Positions 7,798-15,053 of a stretch of 22,154 nucleotides of DNA are shown here, piece after piece (position 1 is the first letter of the stretch; the number at the start of each line of letters is the position of its first letter). The notes below the pieces were generated by a model that saw only the letters and a list, made by a program, of their open reading frames with translations, was not told the DNA's origin and ran no database searches. The DNA is from CAVONV01 sp963697355 (lineage in GTDB: Bacteria > Acidobacteriota > Vicinamibacteria > Marinacidobacterales > DATDRI01): contig CAVONV010000017.1 of NCBI GenBank assembly GCA_963697355.1, positions 1-22,154 on the forward strand. Direction: 5' to 3'. Both the position numbers and the translations under genes were made by a program.

Positions 7798-10698
7798 CTA
7801 CGGCGTGATACCCGGCATCACCAATGCATTGAATAATAGCTTAAAAGTGGCGTGCGTTTGGGCCCGGTGCTGGGGACGGAGTCCGAAGAGCACGATCCTG
7901 CCTCCTTGTGCAAAATCCACCTGGACCGCCGCAGCGCGGCCCGCAATGTAGTCGGCACCGCGCACCCAACCCGATGCGCGGATGTCTTGGTTCGGGTAGC
8001 GCACGGCCACGCTGGCTTTCTGACTGCTGAAGCTATCCGTCAACGTAAAGACCGGATTTCGGCCGAAGTAGGCGTGAGACGTTCTGGGCATACCCCACGC
8101 TAAGGGATGACTTGGGTCTGCCTGGATGTTCAGGATGGATCCAGGGATGAGGTAATCCTCCTGTTTCAGGTCTTCCACTACGTTGCGGACCGGCAGCGGC
8201 CAGTGTTTCGTGAAAACGCCCGTCGCATCTCCCATGGCGATGACCGTTCCACCGGCATCGATGAAATCGCGCAGAGCATCCAATCCGTCTTTGCCAATAC
8301 CGCCCCGATATACGGACGGGATGATTTTGTAGTCGCTTCCGTCGATGATGTCGTCGGCGCCTTGATGGGTGAACAAGATGATGTCGAATCGCTCGGCAAG
8401 TGGTTTCGCAACGACTGCGGAAGGAGCGCGCTCGGCCACGTGGGACGGCCAATCCTTTCGTGCCTCTTCAGATATTTGATGGGATTCAGTCGAGCCGTTT
8501 CCGGACGCGGCGCGAAGATCTTGTGGATGAAGCGTCGTGTAATCGAAGTCGAAATCTTCGACAACCCACCGGGTCCATCCTTCATCCATGTTGGAGCTCC
8601 ACGGCTGATAGATAGCAATGCGAGGCTTGCGGATGTCGATCATGGGAACCTTCGGCGCTCCTCCAGCCGCGTGAACGGTCAGGCCCAGCTCCTTTGCCAT
8701 AGAATCCATTTGTTGCTTAGGAACGTTTTGAAAGACCCAGGTCCCGGCGGCAAATTGGTGCCTCCCACCCGAAGACCCGGTGCTAAAACTGTTCCGGACG
8801 CGGCGGATTCGTGCGCGGGTCTCATAGAGTCGGTTGGCTACTTTGAAAGCATCGTTGTGGACCGCGTCGATGAGGAACGTGTTTCCGCTTCCCACGACGC
8901 CGGTCACCGGCAACTGGATGTCTTCCAGAACCTCGAGCTCGGCATCGAAGGGTTTGTCGACAACTGTGGTGTCCACGCCCATGAGCATCCCCAAGGACCA
9001 GGCCGTCGTGTCGTAGGGCGGTCGTGCCGGTACGTTGGGCGCAGGACTGATCTCGGGATAGGTTTGTGTCTCCAGTAGGTCCTTGGCATATCGTCCGAAG
9101 ACTTGAGCCAGGCGGATGACGAAGGTGCCGGTGGGGTAAGTTTTGCCTTCGACTTCGAACTCCGAGGTTGCGCGCTCGACGATGACTCCTCCGCGGTCGA
9201 GGAGCTCGAGCATCTTGTGTGCCGTCGTCACATCGTGTTGATCCGTTGGCACGATGATCGCGTAGGGTGTGCCTGCCGCTCCAGCTGCTCCCTCGAGAAT
9301 GCGTCCCGTGTCGGGTCGCTCGGCTGGGATCGAGCCTGGGATGGCGCCGTAGCCGCCTTTGTCGAGCGCTTCCTCGCCGTTCACTTCGCCCTTGACGAAC
9401 TGGCCAATGGTGTCGTGGTTCACTTGGTAGATCTGGCGGACGAGTGATGCCCTTGTGTCAGCCGCTGTATTCAAAAGACCCATGGCTGCGATGAAGTCGT
9501 ATTCGACGATGTCCCGAAGTGTCCACTTGCCACCCAACCAAGGGCGCGGGTAGTTCGTTCGTGGCTGAACATCGCGAGGAGCAGGTTGGGGTTGGTTGGG
9601 GTTTTCCATCATGCGTCGTCGCATCTCGCGCCGGTCGGGACTCGGCCCCTTAGGTGGTTCACCCAACTTGGCGAGGTGCTGCTCGGTCGGTGTGGCGGTT
9701 CGAACGCTCGCGAGCTCGGTCAACATTCCGACTTGGTTGTGCCACCATCCGGTCCAAGCCATGGCTCCAACCCAGAAGTTGGTGTAGGAATCATCATAAA
9801 TGATGCCGATTTTCCCTGCCGCCTCGAGAGCGGCACCTTGAGCCTGGCCATAGATTCCGTTGAGTCGATAGATCAGTGGATGGACGTTGATGTTGATGGG
9901 ATCGGTCGCGGGCATGACGAATATACGAGCCCCGCTCGAGCCCATTTGATGCATGTCCAGCCAAATGGAAGGAAACCAGTCTTTATAGAGGACTTGGCCG
10001 ATCAAGCGTGTCTCGGCCTGGGTGTACATGTACATATCTCGGTTGTTGTCGTGGCCGACGTAAGGTTGGTAGAGCCATGGCATCGACACGCCTTCGTGAT
10101 CCGTCCCAACATGTTTGCTGTACCACTCGGCCACCATGGCCAGCCCGTCGGGATTGAGACTGGGCACGAGAAGGAGGATGACGTTGTCGAGGATCTTCTT
10201 GACTTCCGGAGCATTCGAAGTGGCAAGATGATGCACCAATTCGAGGCTCATCTGCGCTGCACCGACCTCGGTGGCGTGAATGGAACAGGTGATGAGGACG
10301 ACGGCCTTGCCGTTGTCGAAGATGTCCCGGCGATCGGTTTCGTTCAGAACGGAGTCTGGATCCTGACCGGGGCGGTGATCTTGAAAGTAGAGGCGACGTT
10401 GTAGCGCTTTGTACTTGTCGATCTCCGCAACATTGGCCTCGCTCGAGATCTCGAGCAAGAGGAAAGGACGGCCTTGGGTGGTGGGGCCGACCTCTCGAAA
10501 ATGGACCCGCCCCGAATTCTCGCCCACCATTTTCATGTATTCGACGATTCCGTCCCAATGGACCAGCTTGCGATCGGCTCCAATGACGTGACCGAAGTGC
10601 TCCTCAGGCGAGGAGATGGCGGACGTCTGTCCGAGAACGAGCGGGGAAGTGAGGCCAAGGGAAGATGTAAGAAGTGCTGCACCGACGAACCTTTTCAT
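7798..10698 (-). CDS. Secreted M14 family zinc carboxypeptidase with C-terminal DJ-1/GATase-like domain
   Basis: This protein of about 966 residues has a signal peptide (KRFVGAALLTSSLGL, cleavage near VLG-Q). The M14 domain spans roughly 35-340, with zinc ligands in SIHATEVGA (His141, Glu144) and LDMHQMG (His250), substrate-binding motifs SLNPDG and GHDNNRD, and the probable catalytic Glu328 in MLTELASVR. Family enzymes remove C-terminal residues from peptides. From about residue 690 on, an alpha/beta fold resembling DJ-1/class I glutamine amidotransferase is suggested by RFDIILFTHQGADDII and FIDAGGTVIAMGD. This layout is common in secreted peptidases of soil bacteria. GGAGG at 10709-10705 sits six bases before ATG 10698. 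ATG 10701 and TTG 10704 are alternatives. The gene heads the minus-strand run and is divergent from the Nudix-MBL gene. It probably acts in the periplasm or outside the cell in peptide scavenging. Confidence 0.9.
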   Translation of the reverse strand: MKRFVGAALLTSSLGLTSPLVLGQTSAISSPEEHFGHVIGADRKLVHWDGIVEYMKMVGENSGRVHFREVGPTTQGRPFLLLEISSEANVAEIDKYKALQRRLYFQDHRPGQDPDSVLNETDRRDIFDNGKAVVLITCSIHATEVGAAQMSLELVHHLATSNAPEVKKILDNVILLLVPSLNPDGLAMVAEWYSKHVGTDHEGVSMPWLYQPYVGHDNNRDMYMYTQAETRLIGQVLYKDWFPSIWLDMHQMGSSGARIFVMPATDPININVHPLIYRLNGIYGQAQGAALEAAGKIGIIYDDSYTNFWVGAMAWTGWWHNQVGMLTELASVRTATPTEQHLAKLGEPPKGPSPDRREMRRRMMENPNQPQPAPRDVQPRTNYPRPWLGGKWTLRDIVEYDFIAAMGLLNTAADTRASLVRQIYQVNHDTIGQFVKGEVNGEEALDKGGYGAIPGSIPAERPDTGRILEGAAGAAGTPYAIIVPTDQHDVTTAHKMLELLDRGGVIVERATSEFEVEGKTYPTGTFVIRLAQVFGRYAKDLLETQTYPEISPAPNVPARPPYDTTAWSLGMLMGVDTTVVDKPFDAELEVLEDIQLPVTGVVGSGNTFLIDAVHNDAFKVANRLYETRARIRRVRNSFSTGSSGGRHQFAAGTWVFQNVPKQQMDSMAKELGLTVHAAGGAPKVPMIDIRKPRIAIYQPWSSNMDEGWTRWVVEDFDFDYTTLHPQDLRAASGNGSTESHQISEEARKDWPSHVAERAPSAVVAKPLAERFDIILFTHQGADDIIDGSDYKIIPSVYRGGIGKDGLDALRDFIDAGGTVIAMGDATGVFTKHWPLPVRNVVEDLKQEDYLIPGSILNIQADPSHPLAWGMPRTSHAYFGRNPVFTLTDSFSSQKASVAVRYPNQDIRASGWVRGADYIAGRAAAVQVDFAQGGRIVLFGLRPQHRAQTHATFKLLFNALVMPGITP

Positions 10699-10786
10699 CA
10701 TCAACCTCCGAAAACGCGCTGGAAAGAGAGTATTTGATACAACGGTCGCATGTAATTAACAGAGATCCGAGCTGAATTCAAGAAAT

Positions 10787-10816
10787 GGAACATGGCGCCG
10801 GAGGTAAAGCTATAAT
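10787..10816 (+). promoter_or_regulatory. Candidate promoter of the Nudix-MBL gene, near-leaderless
   Basis: A perfect TATAAT at 10811-10816 lies nine bases before the ATG at 10826. Expected initiation about seven bases after the hexamer would start the transcript almost at the start codon. The -35 at 18 bases spacing is weak (GGAACA). A GGAGG at about 10799-10803 is upstream of the -10 element, so it would not be in such a transcript. If the GGAGG is used instead, initiation must be further upstream. Confidence 0.45.
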
Positions 10817-10825
10817 CGTCGCGAC

Positions 10826-12319
10826 ATGAAGCGGATCGCAGTAAGTGTCGTGCTCCATCCCGAAGGGGATACGCGCCAGGTACTCCTCGTCGAGAGAAAC
10901 CCGAAGCTCAAGTTCTTCGGCGGGTACCACGCCTTTCCTGGAGGCGTTCTGGACGCGGCGGATGCTGGCGTTCCTATCGAGAACCTGCCCGTTCACGAGG
11001 CCGCCGGTGAAGACTTTCCCCGGTTCGTGGCGGCAGCGGTCCGAGAAGTCCTAGAGGAGACCGGCGTCTGGATGGGGCGTGGAGCCCGTCCGATCGAACC
11101 GGACCGTCTCGTTCGTTACCGAAACCGCTTACTCGCCGACGAGATCAGCTTGGCAGAGATTCTTGCCGAGACCCGGCACCATATTGATGGTCGTGATTTC
11201 GAGCCCCTTTGCCGGATAACGACACCACCCTTCGTTCCCGTTCGTTACGACACGTGGTTCCTGCGCTCGCGACTGCCAAAGGGGGCGGAGGTTAATATTA
11301 TCCCCGGCGAGCTCGTGGGCGGCGAGCTCGTTGAGCCGGCGCCCGCCCTCGATCGCTGGAGAAAAGGTGAAATACTCATTGCCGCGCCGAACATCATCAT
11401 GCTGGAAGAGATGTCTCGCGGCGACGGTTTCGAGTCTCGTATATTGGAGCTGACAGAGTCTTACGAGAGGGGCAAACTGCATCGAGTCTATTTCACGCCG
11501 GGTATTTTGTTGGCACCGCTCGCAACACCCACACAGCCCCCGGCAACGCACACCAATACCTACATCGTCGGTCACGAGCGTCTATACGTTGTCGACCCCG
11601 CGCCCTACGACCGTGTGGAGCAGGAGAAGTTGTGGGAGCTTCTCGATGAGATGCGAGATGAAGGTAGGTCATTGGCAGGTATTTTGTTGACACATGCCCA
11701 TCCAGACCACGTCGGAGCCGTCGTGGAGTGCAAGAACCGTTACGGTCTTCCCGTTTATGCCCATCGGGATGTCGGTCGACACCTGCCTCAGGTCGAATTT
11801 GTCGATGAGCTCGAGCATGGGGACTCGGTGGAGCTGGGGCCGTCGCCCGACGGACAAGCCGGCTGGAGCTTGCAGGCGTTTCACACACCCGGCCATGCGC
11901 CGGGTCATCTGGCCTTCAGAGAGAGCCGGTACAAGGCTCTCATTGCGGGTGATCTCATCTCGACGCTGTCATCCATACTCATTGATCCCAGTGATGGTCA
12001 TTTAAGGACGTATCTCGAGTCACTGAAGTCCATGGAACCGGTCGCTGATGGTACGGTCTACCCCTCACACGGTCCGGCGGCTCGCGACGGCCGCAAGGCT
12101 ATCCGGCAACAGATACGACATCGCCAACAAAGAGAGGAGCAAATCCTCGGAGCCTTGACCTCTCAGCCCCGACCGGTCGAGGACCTTCTCGTCAAAGTCT
12201 ATTCGGATGTCGACATAAGCATGCACGGACTCGCCCGCCGCTCGCTCCTCTCCGGACTCATCAAGCTCCAAGAGGACGGCAAGGTCCACCAAGACGACGA
12301 CCGCTATCGATTGACCTAG
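10826..12319 (+). CDS. Nudix-like / metallo-beta-lactamase / winged-helix fusion hydrolase (LACTB2-like)
   Basis: The product has 497 residues in three parts. The N-terminal part (about 1-200) is Nudix-like: it opens VSVVLHPEG, has HAFPGGVLDAAD and then AAVREVLEETGV, the REUxEExGU core of the Nudix box, but with about 20 extra residues between the glycine part and the REVLEE part. The middle (about 205-420) is a metallo-beta-lactamase fold with THAHPDHVG (about 289-297), HTPGHAPGH (353-361), AGDLIS (Asp376) and YPSHGP (His415), the dinuclear zinc ligands of the LACTB2/glyoxalase II group. The C-terminus (about 425-497) looks like the winged helix of LACTB2-type proteins. LACTB2 is a single-strand endoribonuclease. 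The substrate here is unknown, perhaps a CoA, nucleotide or RNA substrate handled in two steps. There is no signal peptide, so it is cytoplasmic. Confidence 0.88.
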   Translation: MKRIAVSVVLHPEGDTRQVLLVERNPKLKFFGGYHAFPGGVLDAADAGVPIENLPVHEAAGEDFPRFVAAAVREVLEETGVWMGRGARPIEPDRLVRYRNRLLADEISLAEILAETRHHIDGRDFEPLCRITTPPFVPVRYDTWFLRSRLPKGAEVNIIPGELVGGELVEPAPALDRWRKGEILIAAPNIIMLEEMSRGDGFESRILELTESYERGKLHRVYFTPGILLAPLATPTQPPATHTNTYIVGHERLYVVDPAPYDRVEQEKLWELLDEMRDEGRSLAGILLTHAHPDHVGAVVECKNRYGLPVYAHRDVGRHLPQVEFVDELEHGDSVELGPSPDGQAGWSLQAFHTPGHAPGHLAFRESRYKALIAGDLISTLSSILIDPSDGHLRTYLESLKSMEPVADGTVYPSHGPAARDGRKAIRQQIRHRQQREEQILGALTSQPRPVEDLLVKVYSDVDISMHGLARRSLLSGLIKLQEDGKVHQDDDRYRLT

Positions 12320-12512
12320 GGGTGCCGCGATGTCCTGCGAGCGCCCCGACCGTTGCAGTCGAGCCCGCCTTTGCCAATGACTACGGCGAGGGCTCGCCGA
12401 AGCCGTTGGCAATGAAAACGGTATCCAACGGCGGAGGCGGCCAGTCGAGCAGTCAAGCAGTCAAGTTCTGCACAGGTATCTGGCTTCTGGAGTCGGGCGT
12501 CTTGCAGAAGCT
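12320..12512. other. Spacer without recognised gene
   Basis: Between the Nudix-MBL stop and the promoter region of the thioredoxin-like gene I see no homologous frame or RNA. An open frame of 64 codons in it (12322-12516) has no ribosome site and low-complexity Ser/Gly content, and is not called. Confidence 0.4.
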
Positions 12513-12560
12513 TTGATCGCTCTTCCCTGCATGCTAAGATTTTATAGATCCCTAAAATCT
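12513..12560 (+). promoter_or_regulatory. Candidate promoter and operator-like dyad before the TlpA-like gene
   Basis: TTGATC (12513-12518) and TAAGAT (12535-12540), 16 bases apart, form a moderate -35/-10 pair. A perfect inverted repeat, AGATTTTA (12537-12544), eight-base loop, TAAAATCT (12553-12560), overlaps the -10 and the expected start point and abuts the GGAG ribosome site at 12561. As DNA it could be an operator. As RNA it would be a weak A/U-rich hairpin near the ribosome site. The dyad is seen directly, its function is inferred. Confidence 0.4.
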
Positions 12561-12570
12561 GGAGCGAAAT

Positions 12571-13281
12571 ATGAAACGCTGGATAGCAGTGGCGGTCGTG
12601 TGGTCTCTGGCTGCTGCTGCATTCGGTCAATCGCTCGGTAGCGTGGCAAAGAAAGGAAAGGGAACGCCGTAAGGAGAATCAGGACAAAGGTGTCGAGAGC
12701 CGGGTTGTGACCGAGGCCGAGGTCAGTACTCGACCGCCAGTGGCGAGCACCGAGGCCGCCGAGAGCGAAACGAACCACCCGAAGTGGATGTCGAGGCAGC
12801 CATCAACGGTGCCCTGGGAGGTTCGGAGTCCGGGTCTTCTGCAGCGACGGTCAATGCGACTCCACAGGTACTCGGAGTGGCTCCTTCGTTCGATCTTCAA
12901 GATGGGACGGGCCGAAGGTACTCTCTCCGGGATTTTCAGGGCAAGCCCGTTCTCATCGACTTCTGGGCAACCTGGTGTGGCCCATGTCGCAGTACCATGC
13001 CACATGTGGAGAACCTGCATAGAAAATACAGATCGAGAGGACTTCAGGTCGTGGGCATCAACATCGAAGGAAAGAGCGAGGAAACCCTCGATTTCATAAG
13101 CCAGTCCCGTTACAGCTTCTTGGTGCTCTTCGATTCCGGGAACTGGCAATCTGAAGTGGCGAAGCAATATGGAGTCAGCTCGATCCCGCAGACATTCCTT
13201 ATCGATGGACAAGGGAACATCGTCTTTTCCGGCCATCCCAACCGATTGCCAGAATCACTGATCGAATCCACCCTTAATTAA
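12571..13281 (+). CDS. Secreted TlpA/ResA-like thioredoxin, broken by two compensating frameshifts
   Basis: ATG 12571 follows GGAG by six bases and gives a signal peptide (MKRWIAVAVVWSLAAAAFGQ). In the original frame the gene stops at TAA 12670-12672. Homologous-looking sequence continues in the +1 frame from about 12653 (KERERRKENQDKG, a charged segment common after the signal peptide in such proteins). It returns to the first frame near 12779 (PEVDVEAAINGAL). The thioredoxin domain then runs to 13281: APSFDLQDGTGRRYSL, FWATWCGPCRSTMPH with the redox pair CGPC at 12976-12987, and the cis-Pro loop SSIPQTFLIDG. Such proteins reduce disulfides in the periplasm, often for cytochrome c maturation. 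One extra base in an A/G-rich run and one missing base in a CCC context would explain both shifts. This may be a sequence error or true decay. Without repair only 33 residues are made from the first start, but the domain alone is open from 12784. Confidence 0.75.
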
Positions 13282-13285
13282 AGAC

Positions 13286-13320
13286 GCGGGGGCTGTGTCC
13301 CCTTGGTGGACTGTCCCCGC
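13286..13320. repeat. GC-rich inverted repeat, REP-like or terminator
   Basis: GCGGGG at 13286-13291 pairs with CCCCGC at 13315-13320. Inside lies a nested pairing of a G run (13288-13292) with CCCC (13299-13302). It begins five bases after the stop of the TlpA-like gene. No T-run follows, so a classical intrinsic terminator is not supported. Repetitive extragenic palindrome-like elements of this composition are common in GC-rich genomes. Confidence 0.4.
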
Positions 13321-13671
13321 CACCTGTTTCCGGCCTGTTCTCGCCGTCGTCGGGCTCGTCTTGGTTCATAACGGCCCTCTCGCGCAGGTGATTACGGGAC
13401 GCCTGGTGGTCACCGTGCCGCGGAGAGACCGGTGCGGTTCCTCAGCAACCAGTTCCGGGCGACTTCCCCCCCGATGTGGGATAGCGCCAGTGCATGACAC
13501 TCAGCCACGATGAAGTTTGTTAGTAACGGCTCTACACGCCTTGTATTCCAACGGCTCAGAGTCGTCTTTGCTCGGTGTTCTTGAGGGACCTGTCAATTGA
13601 CGCCGGCGGGGCCAGGCTATCGAACCCGCGTTCGTCCGCTCTAGGCTGTTTCTCAGACGGTGGATTCCAGG
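13321..13671. other. Spacer without recognised gene
   Basis: About 350 bases between the inverted repeat and the mscL stop hold no frame with recognisable protein similarity, no RNA gene fold and no promoter I can support. The composition is uneven, with a run of seven C near 13467, suggesting decayed sequence. Confidence 0.4.
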
Positions 13672-14118
13672 TCAGCCCGTCACCGTCAGCTGCGCCGTAC
13701 ACTGAGGGCACCGGGTCGCCTTGATAGCAATCTCAGAGAAACAGTAGTTGCATTCCTTGGTTGTCAGCGCTGCCGGCTTCTCCTCTTCCTTGCGCTTCAA
13801 ACGATTCACCTGTCGGATCACCAGAAAGATCGCAAAGGCAACGATGACAAAGTCCAGAATCGTGTTCAGGAAGACTCCATACTTTATGAGTGGCGCGCCG
13901 GCTTCTTCCGCAGCCGCCAAAGTCGCATGACCGCCACCGGAAAGGTCGATGAACAGGTTGGAGAAGTCCACGTTGCCGAGCAGTCGACCAATGGGTGGCA
14001 TCAACACGTCACTAACGAGCGACGTGACTATCTTCCCGAAGGCGCCGCCAATAATGATTCCAACAGCCATATCCAGTACGTTGCCCCGCATGGCGAATTC
14101 TTTGAATTCCTTGAACAT
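13672..14118 (-). CDS. mscL: Large-conductance mechanosensitive channel MscL with C-terminal zinc ribbon
   Basis: The 148-residue protein starts MFKEFKEFAMRGNVLDMAVG, the conserved amphipathic helix and TM1 of MscL, and has TM2 at about 78-102 (NTILDFVIVAFAIFLVIR). MscL forms a homopentamer in the inner membrane that opens under high tension to release solutes on osmotic downshock. After the usual charged cytoplasmic helix (KRKEEEKPA) comes a short zinc ribbon, ECNYC then RCPQC, with cysteines at about 123, 126, 137 and 140. This extension is known in part of the family and could bind zinc and modulate the cytoplasmic bundle. GGAGG lies seven bases before ATG 14118. The gene stands alone, with its own upstream spacer. 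Confidence 0.95.
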   Translation of the reverse strand: MFKEFKEFAMRGNVLDMAVGIIIGGAFGKIVTSLVSDVLMPPIGRLLGNVDFSNLFIDLSGGGHATLAAAEEAGAPLIKYGVFLNTILDFVIVAFAIFLVIRQVNRLKRKEEEKPAALTTKECNYCFSEIAIKATRCPQCTAQLTVTG

Positions 14119-14381
14119 TGCCTTACCTCCTTACCTTTAATCGCCCTGCACCTCGATCAGGCAAGTACAGTATCAGAATGTCTTTCGGGCGGCGAGAAGA
14201 GGGAGTCGACGGTGACTCTCCGCCTTGAATGATGTGTCAATTTGGGGAATAGGCTGCACATTATCAACGCGGGCCGTTCCGTGCGCCTACGACCGGAGAT
14301 CGAAGCAGCTGCTCAGTCCGTTGGCGGAGACTCACGCCGGCAAGCCCCAGATTTGCTTAATCTCTATTAACGCGCTACACC
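14119..14381. other. Divergent spacer between mscL and the NAGPA-like gene
   Basis: This 263-base spacer separates two divergent starts. A TTGACA is present on the minus strand near 14237, but no good -10 follows at the usual distance. No gene or RNA was recognised. Confidence 0.35.
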
Positions 14382-15053
14382 ATGAACCAGCGGGTAACAT
14401 GTGAATTCATGCTGAACTACGTCCGGAAAAAGTGGCCTATCTTACTCCTTCTCGCATTGGGGATCGGTGTCTTAGTCTTTGTTCGTATTGGATCCGACGC
14501 TGCTCCTCCCGAGCTTGGCCGGGCTCAGTGGCAACGGTTGACTCAACTTTGGATTCGGCAGGCGACGCCGAAGAAGCCGTCGCCGCCGAAGCGAGCAGAA
14601 ACGTCGCATCCCGAGGAAGCGGATATTCCGGTGCTTCCTCAGCGACTGGCGATACCTCGGCCAAGCCCCGACGTACTGAGCCGGCAGGCCGAAGCGTTTT
14701 CCGCCCGTCGGCCCAAAACCGTCGTCGACCTCCAGCCGTTTCGTGCGAGCGCCACCATCGAAATCCGGGGCGAGAACGATCGCCAAGGCACCGCGACACT
14801 CATCAACCTCAATCCCACGTGCAACACCTGGTATCTGCTCGAGCTCCAGTGGACGGACCGGGAATCCGATTCCTATCACGTTGAAAACGGCCGTCCGAAA
14901 AGCCAAGACCTGATTTTGGACTCCTCGTATCCCCACGGGCTCAGAATCGTGAATTCGAGCCGAGACGTTCGCTGCGATCTCGTGGTCTCCCGAGTCCACG
15001 ATGAGCCTCCGGGAAGCGACCACTTCCCGGTCTCCCTACGTATCACTTTGTAA
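14382..15053 (+). CDS. Membrane-anchored protein, N-terminal part of a frameshifted NAGPA-like gene
   Basis: This frame gives 223 residues: a short cytoplasmic start, one transmembrane helix (about 19-36, PILLLLALGIGVLVFVRI), a Pro/Lys-rich linker (about 60-100) and a beta-rich domain (ATIEIRGENDRQGTATLINL). A start at 14409 (MLNYVRKKW) is possible, and neither start has a clear ribosome site. The last 24 codons after about 14981 are probably out of frame. If one G near 14982 is skipped, the reading continues DLWSPESTMSLREA into the following frame without a stop. The two frames then make one protein of about 679 residues. I do not recognise the N-terminal domain. Confidence 0.6.
   Translation: MNQRVTCEFMLNYVRKKWPILLLLALGIGVLVFVRIGSDAAPPELGRAQWQRLTQLWIRQATPKKPSPPKRAETSHPEEADIPVLPQRLAIPRPSPDVLSRQAEAFSARRPKTVVDLQPFRASATIEIRGENDRQGTATLINLNPTCNTWYLLELQWTDRESDSYHVENGRPKSQDLILDSSYPHGLRIVNSSRDVRCDLVVSRVHDEPPGSDHFPVSLRITL

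Noticed and set aside
8107..9078. A 323-codon open frame antisense to the M14 peptidase gene
   Set aside because: No protein family pattern, no ribosome site, and it lies fully inside a gene with clear catalytic motifs on the other strand.
12571..12800. Programmed ribosomal frameshifting in the TlpA-like gene
   Set aside because: Two opposite shifts without a slippery heptamer, and without a reason in this family, are less likely than indels or sequencing errors.
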